A DNA stretch of 64,000 nucleotides from Pycnopodia helianthoides (Eukaryota; Echinodermata; Asteroidea; Forcipulatida; Asteriidae): NCBI GenBank assembly GCA_032158295.1, contig CM063244.1, forward strand, positions 21,950,815 to 22,014,814, in the 5' to 3' direction. Below are positions 13,140-23,917 of the stretch, piece after piece (position 1 is the stretch's first letter; each line of letters opens with the position of its first letter). The translations under genes and the position numbers were made by a program. The notes beneath the pieces were generated by a model, which ran no database searches, was not told where the DNA came from, and saw only the letters and a list, made by a program, of their open reading frames with translations.

Positions 13140-13207
13140 CGACATAGTATAGGGAACAGCAGACGACGAAGGTTTTCTTGCATTTTTTTAGAAATTTGTT
13201 TGGGAAG
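13140..13207 (+). other. Likely 3' part of the DNAJB9 5' UTR exon
   Basis: A strong donor (AAG|GTAAGT) begins at 13208, facing an acceptor (TTTCTGTCACAG) that ends at 14252, 18 bases before the DNAJB9 ATG. This implies a noncoding first exon ending at 13207. Its 5' end is not defined by the sequence, and the left boundary given here is arbitrary. Confidence 0.45.
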
Positions 13208-14034
13208 GTAAGTTTATGATAAAACAATTATGAAATTTTGAGTTTGACAGTTTTATTTTGTTTATTTCCAATAATCACGATAATATTGATCATGCATTAT
13301 CAAAAAGTGTTTAGGTATGTCATTTTCAGGGTCATCCATGGGATACAAATGTGTTTCAGTATTTCTATTGAACAAGTGGAGTTTTATAATATTAAGAAAA
13401 TTTGGTCACCAGAAATTCGATGCTACCTAAAGTTCAGACAGCAAACATTTCAGGCTGAACTTGGGTAAAATTCCGGAGGCGGTCGTCATGATTAGGTAAT
13501 CGTGGTAATGTACTGACTAGAGTAGTATACTAGTCGTACGACTGTCAACAAATGTATTTTTACATCGAAAAACTGGGTACGATGCTGTCTGACCACCACT
13601 TTTCAAAATTTACATTATTTATTTTAAGATATTGAATTGTACGATTAGTGTCAGTGTTAAAATAATGACAATGTTTTCTCCTCCATGTTTTTCTGAAAAG
13701 TTCTGTGATATAAACCCATAACATAAGAACAACAATTGAACCTTAAAAAACTTAATTTAAATGATCTCCTGCTGATACGTTCAAAAAAGTGGTGTTAACT
13801 TTCAAATTTTGCACTGGCAGCATAAATAATTTTATCATGGAGGAAGGAAGAGATCAACCACAATAGAACATAAATGTAGTTGTTTTTTGTACAAATTTGG
13901 CAATCATGATTATCGTTTATCCATACTTAATATTATACCTGCCAAAGTTGACAAATACTGGTTCAGATTCAGATATACATGTGGTAGGTGCCACTTCAGT
14001 TAAATAAATGTTTCAATTTTGGGCTCTGAACACA

Positions 14035-14205
14035 GAAAAATTTATTCATGGGATTAATATATGTGACCTCAGATTAACGTGCCAGCGCCTCTACCAACTG
14101 AGCTATCTAGTTCTACATTTGTCCATCTCCCTACTTGGTCAATATCTTTGGGAATCTGACTGGATATTTTACCCTGTCAGTTTCCCGTGTGGTAATATTA
14201 CTTTG
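14035..14205 (-). mobile_element. tRNA-like SINE family C copy
   Basis: The minus strand reads AGATAGCTCAGTTGGTAGAG (A box) and then a degenerate B box region. The plus strand continues with CTCCCTACTTGGTCAATATC, a tail shared with 61985-62190. It lies directly upstream of the first DNAJB9 coding exon. Confidence 0.55.
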
Positions 14206-14270
14206 TAAATAAAATGTTTGTCAGACTTTTAAAACAAACGTTTCTGTCACAGGTACCATCGAATCCGAAG

Positions 14271-17200
14271 ATGCAGTATCAGGTTTTCCTTCAGTTCGGA
14301 GCCGTATGCCTCAGCATCCTCCTCGTAGAGATTGCAGACTGTAAAGATGAAGATTACTACAAGCTGCTCGGAGTGAGACGGACAGCATCAGGCAAAGAAA
14401 TCAAGAAATCGTTCCGAAAGCTTGCTGTTCTGTATCACCCAGATAAAAACAAGGATCCCGATGCAGAAGAAAAATTTGTGGAAATTGCTCAAGGTAAAAA
14501 TTATATTCATTATTTCCTCCTTTGGATGTAGTAACTAGAAAAATAAAACAGTTACATAATCGTTCAGTTGATTTCACACACTTTTTAAAATCAATTGAGG
14601 CGATTTAGGAGGGTTTTATCTCTTTATAGGCAGTGGATACTTTCATAAAAACCATATAAACTTACTTGGTAAGGAGCACCTGAGAGCTGCTGTGATGCTA
14701 GTGTAAAAGATTAATTTCTCACTAAATTTTTTGAATCTGAGAAAGGCTTCAGGCAAAAAGCCTTTCTCAGGCATTTGAAAGCACACAATTCTATGCAGCA
14801 GTGATGTTTTTCTTTATTTTTTTTCTTGCAACTTCGATGACCAATTGAGCCCAAATTTTCACAGGTTTGTTATTTTATGCACCTGTTGGGATACACCAAG
14901 TGAGGATACTAACCAATTACCTAATGTATATGATAAATATATGATAGCATCTTATGGGAAAAGCCTCAAGATGCTTTACGGTAGATAGCACTTGGAGCAA
15001 AATATGAATATAAAAAAGTATCACATTGATCAGCCATCTTTGTGTCAGTGCAAAAACACTTTGTCTCCTAAAAACCATTTACGTTACGCATGAGTGAAAC
15101 TATCACAACATGGGTACATGTGTATCTCACTTAAACTAACCCGGATGTGCACTCAAAATCAATAGGTGCAGAGATCCAACGTTTTTGCATGTAGCATATT
15201 TGTGTGACATATGACACTGTTGCACAATCGAGATATGACGTTTTTTGCACTGACCTGACAAACAGCTGTGCACAGGTGAATTTATAAGGCAGCATAGAAT
15301 CGCCCATAATCAAACAAAACTTGGATTTTGATAATTTGGGATAAATGTAAAACACCAAGATGACCTTTATTATCAAAAACTGTCATTGTTATTATTAGTA
15401 AACAATAAAATCTAACATGGATTGGATGGATTAAAACATAAAAAACAATTATGCTATGTACAGATGTTATCAATTCTTATTCATTTAATTCCATATTGGT
15501 TTACCTCCATACAGCTTATAAAGTACTTTCGGATCCAGAACAACGTCAACTTTACGATCAACTCGGTCATGGAGAATATGATAATCAAGGTTACCGTGGA
15601 AACACAGGAGGTGGAGGCGGGCGTGGAGGACAAAAGTTCAATTTCAAACATTTCTTTGCAAACTTTGACGCAGACTTCGACAACATGGGCTCCAATTTTG
15701 AAGGTGACTTCTGGGGAGGATTCGAGGATGACTTCTTCAGCTCTGAGATTCCTTCTCATAAATGGCACCATCATAACGCACACAATGCGCATGTAAAGGC
15801 TCACCATAATGCACGTGTAAGTTCATTTTTTCTGTAGACCTTTTTTTACAAAAAGAGTGACCTTATATACATTCCGGGGCCTTTCTGGCAGGCGAGACAC
15901 ACTGGTCATATGGGAAATTTTACATTTTGTGTCATAATTTCCACATAAGTTTGAAAGTTTTAAAAATAACAGCTTAACCAGTTTTGAGATGTTCATCATT
16001 ATTCAAAAGTTGATAAAAAAATCAGACAATGCAATCTCCATGAAATTTATCAGGTTCATGTTTTCTTCCATTTTGGCTGTGTACAAATCGTGCCTGCAGG
16101 AAGTCCAGGCACTGTGACTATTTCTCAGTGGTTGTTGTTGGCTTGAAATACTTCAGTTCTTGATAGTAAAATATGGGATTGGAAAAGCTGACAGTGCAGT
16201 GCTCTTATTTGGTTTGATGCAACAAACTACAACAACAGAAACCTGTGAAAACTTGGGTTCAATCCGTTGTCTGAGTTGGGAGGAAAATAGTGAACAATTA
16301 ACACATTTTCCAGCGTGTTAACACATTGTCCATAATGTTGACTGTTGCAATCAAAATCAGAAGTGGGGGGGGGGGGTTCAAATGCTATTGGTTTTACTTC
16401 AACAGTATTTCAGACATAAATATTTCTAGGAAAGACTGGTCCTGGTGTGAACTTGGCAATCAGTAAGCTTTTGGTCTAATTCTGATCATGTTTTGTTTTT
16501 TACCCAATGGTTATCAGTCCTGTAATATATCTTTAAGGAGCAGGACCAGATTTGGCTATGAAAGGCTTTTCCTATAGATTGTTTCCATGGAAATTAGTCT
16601 TCGGAGTACCACCAAGTCCAGACCTTGGAGAAAACTCTCTTTTTAAGAATGTTGACTAAAGCCAATAGTAGAGACTGCATTCATGCATGAAATCCAAGTG
16701 AAAATCTTGGCTTTCTGAAAAAACAACTCTTGAAATAGTTCACTGTCTCCTGAACCTCTTTAAACCACTCTTCCTCTGTTAGTCTCTCTCTAAATTGGCT
16801 GCTGCACATAAAAAAGAACGCCTTTTTGTCTCACTTTGATATCCAGTGTTCACTTACACAGCAATTCCTTTTTTTTTCCACAGAGAGAACGGAGAGGATC
16901 TCATGGCTCATTTTTTAGCAGCAATTCATTTGATGGCGGTCATGGGCAGCATAATAGAGTTCATTCCACTCATCATAAAGTACATTCAAGTGGTAAGAGA
17001 AAAAATCGGAACCATAATGTTCAGATAATCCTTAATATGACACTGACCCACTGCTGCAGTGGACAACAATCCAACCACATTTCGTCACCGTTTCTACAAA
17101 TGAAAGGGCATGACAAAAGTCATGTTTTCTACATTTTATTTGTCATTACTTGCCTTAAAAACGTGACTGTAAGCCATCCCGAATTGCTGCTCAATCAAGA

Positions 17201-18071
17201 TTATGCTTAATTTCTAGTTACATTGTTTTAATTTTGGTAAGTGGGCATTCATCTAAGTAATTGCATTGCACGTTTTCACGAAGAGACGGGCATCCCAAAA
17301 CATGAGCAAAAAAAAAAAGAAAAAAAAGTGATTTCAGCATAAGCATGATAATGTGACGTGCCCCCCCCCCTTTCTCTATGGAAAAAACATACACTATAAA
17401 TGTGCGCAAAAATGCTTTTGCATTTTCATGAAGGTGCACATGGTTGACTAATAATTGTGTTTATGAATCATCGATGGGGTCATTTTTTAAAAGCAAGGGT
17501 TTAACTCTTAGTAAAAAACACATTAGGGCTGCTCTGGGCACAAGAAACTTTTGATACTGTTGAGTTTTCAGTTTTGAATGAAGCACCTTTTAAAACGCGA
17601 ATATCTCAATAAGTTCTTTTAATGTGTTTTGTCATGCAATTAGCTCTGTGAAAGCGGTGATGATTTGTTGAATCAATCATTAGACTGTGCTTCTTCTATT
17701 TCAAGTGGTGTCCTCGGTGCAATATTCAAACAATTCTTGCAACCATGGGTTCCAACATTGCGTTGTGGTCTAAAAGAACAATGGTCCCTTTGTTCTCTGT
17801 TGAGGCCAACCAAATCCACCTGTTTTTTTTACATTGGTTTGATATTGTTACATTGAGTATGGCTAGCAAATTGTTATCCAACTGAAAGCCTTCCTCAGTT
17901 GTATGTAGATTGTTTCACCCTTTATTTCGAATGAATACAAATTATGGAGCACTTGTCAAAGCTATTGACTCTTTGCTTTTTTCTTTTTTTTTTCATTCAG
18001 GTGGAAGAACGTGCAGAACGGTGGAGAAACGTGTTGGTAATATGATAACAACTTATACAGATTGTTACTAG
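14271..18071 (+). CDS. DNAJB9: DnaJ homolog subfamily B member 9 (ERdj4), ER co-chaperone
   Basis: This is an ER-lumenal Hsp40 that stimulates BiP and takes part in ER-associated degradation and the unfolded-protein response. Coding exons are 14271-14493, 15515-15816, 16884-16992 and 18001-18071, with phases 1, 0 and 1 at the junctions, giving 234 residues (human 223). Residues 1-24 form a hydrophobic signal peptide. Residues 26-92 are the J domain, with HPD at 56-58 and the helix IV segment [20 protein letters not shown] Gly-rich stretch and an Asp/Phe-rich stretch ([20 protein letters not shown]) follow. A region with many histidines then spans the exon 2-3 junction. The last exon encodes [19 protein letters not shown], nearly identical to the diagnostic DNAJB9 tail. 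The acceptor ending at 14252 leaves an 18-base leader before the first in-frame ATG, which fixes the start. The gene lies head-to-head with CRBN. Confidence 0.95.
14620..14925 (+). mobile_element. Diverged family 2 MITE in DNAJB9 intron
   Basis: Contains TATAGGCAGTGGATACTTTC, ACTTACTTGGTAAGGAGC, TGGGATACACCAAG and CTTGCAACTTCGATGACCAATTGAGC, all family 2 internal segments. The termini are eroded, so the borders are approximate. Confidence 0.5.
16165..16536 (+). mobile_element. Diverged family 4 MITE in a DNAJB9 intron
   Basis: The right part has CAGTAAGCTTTTGGTCTAAT and CAGTCCTGTAATATATCTTTAA, and the body has GAGGAAAATAGTGAACAA and a CATTGTCC motif as in 35714-36134. The left border is uncertain. 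Confidence 0.45.
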
Positions 18072-20480
18072 TTCAATCTGAATGTATATTTTACTGAGCA
18101 TCCATCCTAACCCAGTCTTTCCACATCCACTCATCTACAGCAGTTTGACTCTTAACATTTTTATGCAAGAAAGTAACGTTTTAATGATCACTTGGGGTCC
18201 ATTGCCCACAAGCTCTGCTTCTGAAATGGATCCTTCTGCAGTGTCGCATTTGTTTGCATCTTGTTCTTGAAATGCATACTGTAAAGATGTATTTTTGTAT
18301 TGATCTCTTTGGACTGATGTTGTCACTTTATATTTTGATAATGTGAAAAAAAGAAATCAACCTTGCAAAATGAGCCTTGAACTTGGCATCAAACTTTGGA
18401 AAGTTGTGCATCTGTCGATCAAGTCAGACAAGTTAAAGGGTTTTGGAGAGAAAATTAGTGTCTTATGATTCAAGGTCATCCACTGGGTTTGCCAGCAATG
18501 TGATATCATGTGTGATAGATGTATCTACACAGTACACACATCAGTTAAGTTCTGTAGGCAACTGTTGTGCAACCACACATAACCAATGTAGATTTAATGG
18601 TGTCAAATGATCAGATAGCTTGCTGGAAAATGGTAAAAAGAGTACGAAAGGGTTAAAAAATATTTATTTTTTTAAATCAAGAAGTATCAAGCGGTTTGTG
18701 TAATATTTTGATAATGAAAAAGTACCGAGGAGAGATTTGTGTAATATTTTGGTAATGCTACTTAGAATAAGTTTTCAAATGTATCAAGACCCCAGGCCAT
18801 TCATTGCTGGTGGCAGGGCCGTATGTTGGGAGAGCTGCGACTTGCAATTAGAAGCCATTTTCAGTAATAACAAAAAAAACGTGTGGGCGCATTGGGTTGT
18901 GCTATTTTTGGACCAAAAATGGCATCCAGTAAACACGTTTCTGAAGAAAACTGGTCCCTCCATGTCGCAACTCTCTCAATACACAGCTCTGGCTGGTGGA
19001 TGTGAAGGGCGCCCTCTGTGTTTGACATTGTTATTGTATTTTTCATTTAATATCTAGAGAATGTGTTTTTGAAAACTTTTTTTGTTGATAATGTAGAATT
19101 TTATTAAAATGTGCCTGCAGCTCATGGAGATTGTGCGTGGAAATGTCATGTTAATTAGTAAATTTGTAAAATTAAAGTGAAACACCAAGTTTGGTCATCA
19201 GGAGAAATGCATTTAATTTGATCGAACCTGCAATGTAAATTTAAATTTGACACATTCGCCATGAGGAAGAGACCGTGTTGTTAAAATGTTTCAACAGTAA
19301 CAAATAACACTCTTAAAGCACTCTAAAATGTATTCAGACAAATTGTCAACTACATTTTTTATTTCAAATTTAATATGTGAAATACTTCATTGAAAAGTGA
19401 CAGAAACTGTCAAGGGGGAGGGGTAGTAAAATTATCAGCAAAAGTTTCCATACCAATAAAGTAAGTGAAACTATGCATAACATTTCCTATTTGTGGTCAC
19501 ATGTTGGATTGTAAATAAAGAGCACAATCAACCTGTTAAATATTCAAATTGGTCCTTGCATATTCATAAGTAAGGTTTAGGGATTTTGTGTAAACTTTAA
19601 ACATTAAAAAAAAATCTATCTTTATAAGACATTTCTTTATTTCAGCGTCATGCCAAAAATCTCTCTTTTCTGCGAGGTTCAGGTATCGTATCTATATTTT
19701 GTAAGAAAGAGTTGTATCTTGACTGAGTGTGAATCCACTTACTTCTTTATTTATAGTATTGCTTTGTTTTAACTTATAAACATGTAAACTTCATCAGAGA
19801 ATTGCAATAAGTATGTACAAATGATGACATAAATATGTAGAATTGTAAAGTTTTGAAAGTATATCCGGTTTTCAAGTCATTTTCTTTTCTACCCTTAAAA
19901 GAAAAAAACAAGAGTCAGAATTGGTAATTTTCTTATATTATTCCATGTTAACAGCTTGACCAGCAACTTAGCAAAATTCATATAAAGAGTACCAGTGGAT
20001 TACAAAAGGGGTACTTTGTTTTCTCTCTGAATGGTTTGCATGTTTTGTTCAGTCTCAGAGTTGTCAACAGCATTAAAGACCAATATTTGTATTTATTTTT
20101 TATTTCTTTGTACCTAAGAATGTGGACAATTTTATTTGCCGAGACAACCAACCTTCCCGATTCAAAATGCTACAATGACCTTGGGGAGAAAGGGTGGCTT
20201 CCAATGCAGTTCTTTCTTCACCATGATTGGCATTACTTATCAGTATGCTGAACAGAAATGCTGTGCATCACCATTTGCGTTTTTTGAAGTGAAAGAAAAT
20301 GCTGGAGAAGCACATTACTTCACAACTAATTGGTGAACAATGAAATTATCCCCCGCCCCCAATCATTCATCTTAGTTTATTTCACATACTTGCTCAATTA
20401 AATCAGGTGATCGAAAAAACACTTGATTGAAGCTTGAAGGGAAGAAACACTTATCGGGCAAATGCCCTCCTCTAAATATT
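18072..20480. other. DNAJB9 3' flank, no further gene seen
   Basis: This presumably contains the DNAJB9 3' UTR followed by AT-rich intergenic DNA. An AATAAA lies near 19514. No open frame with recognisable protein similarity was found, and the ORFs at 18737-19057 and 20036-20336 look like chance. Confidence 0.5.
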
Positions 20481-20502
20481 GCCAGATGCCGATGGGGCTG
20501 AG

Positions 20503-20510
20503 TGACGTCA
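20503..20510. promoter_or_regulatory. Perfect palindromic CRE (TGACGTCA)
   Basis: An exact TGACGTCA lies about 1.2 kb upstream of the start codon of the FAM89-like gene. It is the consensus site for CREB/ATF factors. Function is inferred from the motif only. Confidence 0.4.
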
Positions 20511-20650
20511 TCTCGTTAAGTTCTAGAAGTTCGTCCAGTTTGATTTCGTCACACTCGTGGGCTTATAGTGAGCAAAACAAGAAATATTTATCGTATGTGT
20601 GACGTATGGCCGTATAACGCTGTATATTAAATGGAATACACATGTATAAC

Positions 20651-20840
20651 GTTATGACACGAACCAGACTCACGGTTATAATTACCCCTAATCTATGCAG
20701 ATATATTACTTATCAGGACACTGATTGGCTAAGCCGTCAATATTTATGACACGAAGCAGACTCGTCGTGATTTATTAGCATAATTATTCCCTGATCCATG
20801 CGCCGATATCACTTGTCAGCGCACTGATTGGCCGATGTCG
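20651..20840 (+). repeat. Two-copy diverged tandem repeat, each with an inverted CCAAT box
   Basis: Unit 1 starts at 20651 and unit 2 at 20743. Both start TTATGACACGAA, continue through CAGACTC, and end with CTGATTGGC (20721-20729 and 20824-20832), which is an inverted CCAAT box. The units are about 92 and 98 bases long. They lie roughly 0.9 kb upstream of the FAM89-like start codon and could be a duplicated regulatory module or a diverged mobile fragment. Confidence 0.5.
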
Positions 20841-21479
20841 CGCATTGGCATTCTGACTGAGCGATGATACGCCATTAAGGAATGCAACCCAAACAACTTG
20901 AAATATTCCAGGCATCCGATGTGGCGTATTTTAGGCCTGAGTCCGATCGCCTTGCTAAACTTGCTCTAGTCACTTCTAGCCAATGGTTGAGTGTCAAGGC
21001 CGTTCGTTATTATGGGATGACGCAAATTGCACTTATTACCTTGACAGAACGCAGTGGTCTAACCATGTAGGAAGGAAAAGAACATTCCAACAAATAAACA
21101 GAGCATATAAATACTTTCCGTAACAACCAAGTTCAGAAATAAAAACATAAATGATTGGATAGGTATCATCAAACCAATGATCAAACCAGACTCCATGCCA
21201 TTTTTGTGTTTGAAAATTACAATACTGTTCCCTACAAATCCTTCACGTTTTTAGTGGTGCACATGGACAACTCATCAGCGATGACTTATTCTTTCGTTAG
21301 TCATTATAGTTGTACCCAAAATAACATTTCACTCGAGCGCCTGGTGGAAGTTATTTTTGTTTGCATCTCAACTTTTCCTTGGTACCCAGCACATTCTACT
21401 TTCGACAGCTTTCACCTTGAATGGTTTAATATGGCCAACGGGAACCTGTCATTATAGCAGACTTGTTCGTGTTTTATAG

Positions 21480-21702
21480 CGGCGGCGGGACACAATTGGC
21501 CGCTCTAGGGGGTCGGTCATCCACGATAGGAAACTTCTCCGTGGTCCACACCGGAGAAGTGTCAAGAATCACCGGCAAACAGACCGAACTTATCAACCGG
21601 CCATCTCCAAATTGACTCAAATTAGACGTTATTGCTGGAGGATTAACTCTAAACTTTGCAACCTAATCTTGGTTTTTATTGCGGGAGAAAAAAGACTTGA
21701 TC
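21480..21702 (+). promoter_or_regulatory. Probable promoter and 5' leader of the FAM89-like gene
   Basis: The base composition changes here to a GC-richer stretch directly before the start codon. It contains an inverted repeat with a 9-bp stem, ACTTCTCCG/CGGAGAAGT, within 21530-21562. No TATA box is obvious. Transcription start is not determinable from sequence. Confidence 0.4.
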
Positions 21703-23881
21703 ATGAGTGCTGGGAGCCGGGGGGCATCCTCCACGGATGTCACGTCGGGATCTACGGGCCCTGCAGCGGGCGGAAAGGGGGATGAATCCTCCGTGACTCA
21801 GTCTCAGACGACCGGCAGTGATGCCACATCTGGAGCCGCTGCGGACTGCAGCATGGCGACGGACAGTAGCGAAGCGGGTGATTCGCCCCGAGATTATAAC
21901 AAACTCAAATACCACTCCAGTAAAATGGATCTCAATTTGTTGATTCTACGAGATCAGATGGTGAGTATTCCATGCAGGGCTTTCTCTTGCAATGTTACGT
22001 TTCTGAATTGTAGTCATTTTCCAACATAAAGGGCGTGGCCTTGTGATAATTGCTCCTCATCCGAACTCCAGATGTCATGTTTTTAATTGTCGTCATATAG
22101 TATTATTAAATTACAAGCAAAATAGGATAACAAAATATTCGTGTTTCCCATCACTCCACTGCTTCCTGGCCTAGTATTAGCCGATCTATGCAGTAACTCA
22201 ATGCAAACCAATCGTCAACAAAATGAGTCCTGCCATAATATCTGAATTGGATGGTTTCCTCAAGTTTGCAGTCCTTCAGTTTAGAGTTATACTAATTAAT
22301 AGGCCTACATCATGGCTTTGGGAAGTCATTGGAAACATCTGGTTTCAATATAGTATAGGGGAAATTACCTTTACTTGGGGGATTTCAAGCACAATGGGGC
22401 CCATGTTTTTGTTTTGTTTTGTCGATTTTGCTTTCTTAGTGAGGGAGGAATGTAAAGCAAATCCGCTTTGCTGTTGTCCTTATGACCTTTAAAGGTATGG
22501 GTTATAGATTCTGGTAAATACTCAAAAATGTTATGACCATTTAACTTACTTGGTGAAAAGCGCTGCAGCTGTTGATAGTATTAACTATTTTGAGAAAGGA
22601 TTCCCTTCGAAGTAATATGGTTTGGATAATTGTTCACCCCTAAACATTTGAATCTGAGAAACGATTCATGCATGAATCGTTTTTATCTTTTCTTTTTTCT
22701 GAGGGTTGGCAAACGCTCGCGAATGCTGCGGCCAGAGATTGTGGTTGTTACCCGCTGTCACCTCGTGATGGATTCTTGTGAAAATGCCGTGACAGTGTGT
22801 TGCTGTTTTCTCAAGAAGTAGACACTGTATTCAGCTGAAACTTTCACAAGTGACTTTTACTGTATCTTTCTTTACAGTTTTGTCTATAAATCAGCATTAC
22901 GTTGACAAAAACCAATCTATATTGACTCTACTTTTAAACTCCTTTTTATCAAAAGGCACTCCCCGCAGATTGTTTGGCATAAAGTTACTAAAGTTTGAAT
23001 GATGTCTTAATTACATCCGGGGTACAGCATGGTATTTTGGTGTCACCCTATCACCGAGGAGTGGTAAGCACTTTACAGTCGGTGCTTTCCAACTCTTGCG
23101 GGCGGGGGGAGAGGGGGGGGGGGTTCACGTTGGTGTGAGTAAAACCAAAATATGCGTTTGTCCCTCGTCATTAGCCATCTGGTAGATTCGTTTCTACCAG
23201 GAGTAAATATTGTAACCAGTCCTTGCCGGTTTCATGAAAGAGACCTTGATGTAAAAAGTGTTCATCTTATTTTTAGATTTTTTTATTTCTTGCTTTCACT
23301 ACAGTGAGTTACGTGTCCATTTCCAAACTACTTTATACATTCCTTTGAAACGGAAGCAGATGGGAATTATATTTATGTGATCTGGTGAAGATTTGTGGCA
23401 TTTCGCAATTCCACTAGAAATGTGTAAGGCCGGACCAGACGTTAATTTCTTGACGCCTTTGAAATAAGAAAGGATACCGTCAGTCTGTGAAAGAGGGGTT
23501 GTTGTTTTTTTTATCAAAAGTCAAACTTTAAGTTTGAGATTTTGTCCATGAATGCGTTTTTCGAAAAAGTTACACACCACTCAGTATTTTTTCTCAATTA
23601 ATATGCTCACTTTCTTTTATAGTTGGTTTGAGTTTTTGATTTGAAATCAACAATTTTTACCTTTACACACATGCAGTCACACGTCGTCGGCAATAACTAT
23701 GCCCTTCAGGTCAACATTGCTTTAACATTTCCGCGCATTCAATCTTTTGTTTCAAAGACTTATTTATACAACTTACTTGTGTTTCATACGAGACAAGATT
23801 GTTGTTGGTTTCAAGATTTCTGAAGGAGCTCTACGGAACGATGTTTATAAACCTTGAATTTGTTTTTTGTTTGTCTGCTTT

Positions 23882-23917
<36 letters not shown>

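Larger units (their letters stand above)
12798..13207. promoter_or_regulatory. Probable bidirectional promoter of CRBN and DNAJB9
   Basis: This interval lies between the CRBN start codon (minus strand) and the splice donor that ends the likely 5' UTR exon of DNAJB9 (plus strand). It is less repetitive than its surroundings and holds a palindromic CCACGTGG at 12870-12877 and a CCAAT box at 12888-12892. No convincing TATA box was seen. Head-to-head arrangement within about 400 bp usually means a shared promoter. Transcription start sites cannot be fixed from sequence alone. Confidence 0.6.

Noticed and set aside
21679..21702. Possible upstream start (TTG) for the FAM89-like protein
   Set aside because: TTG is not a plausible start here. 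The first ATG in the frame is at 21703.
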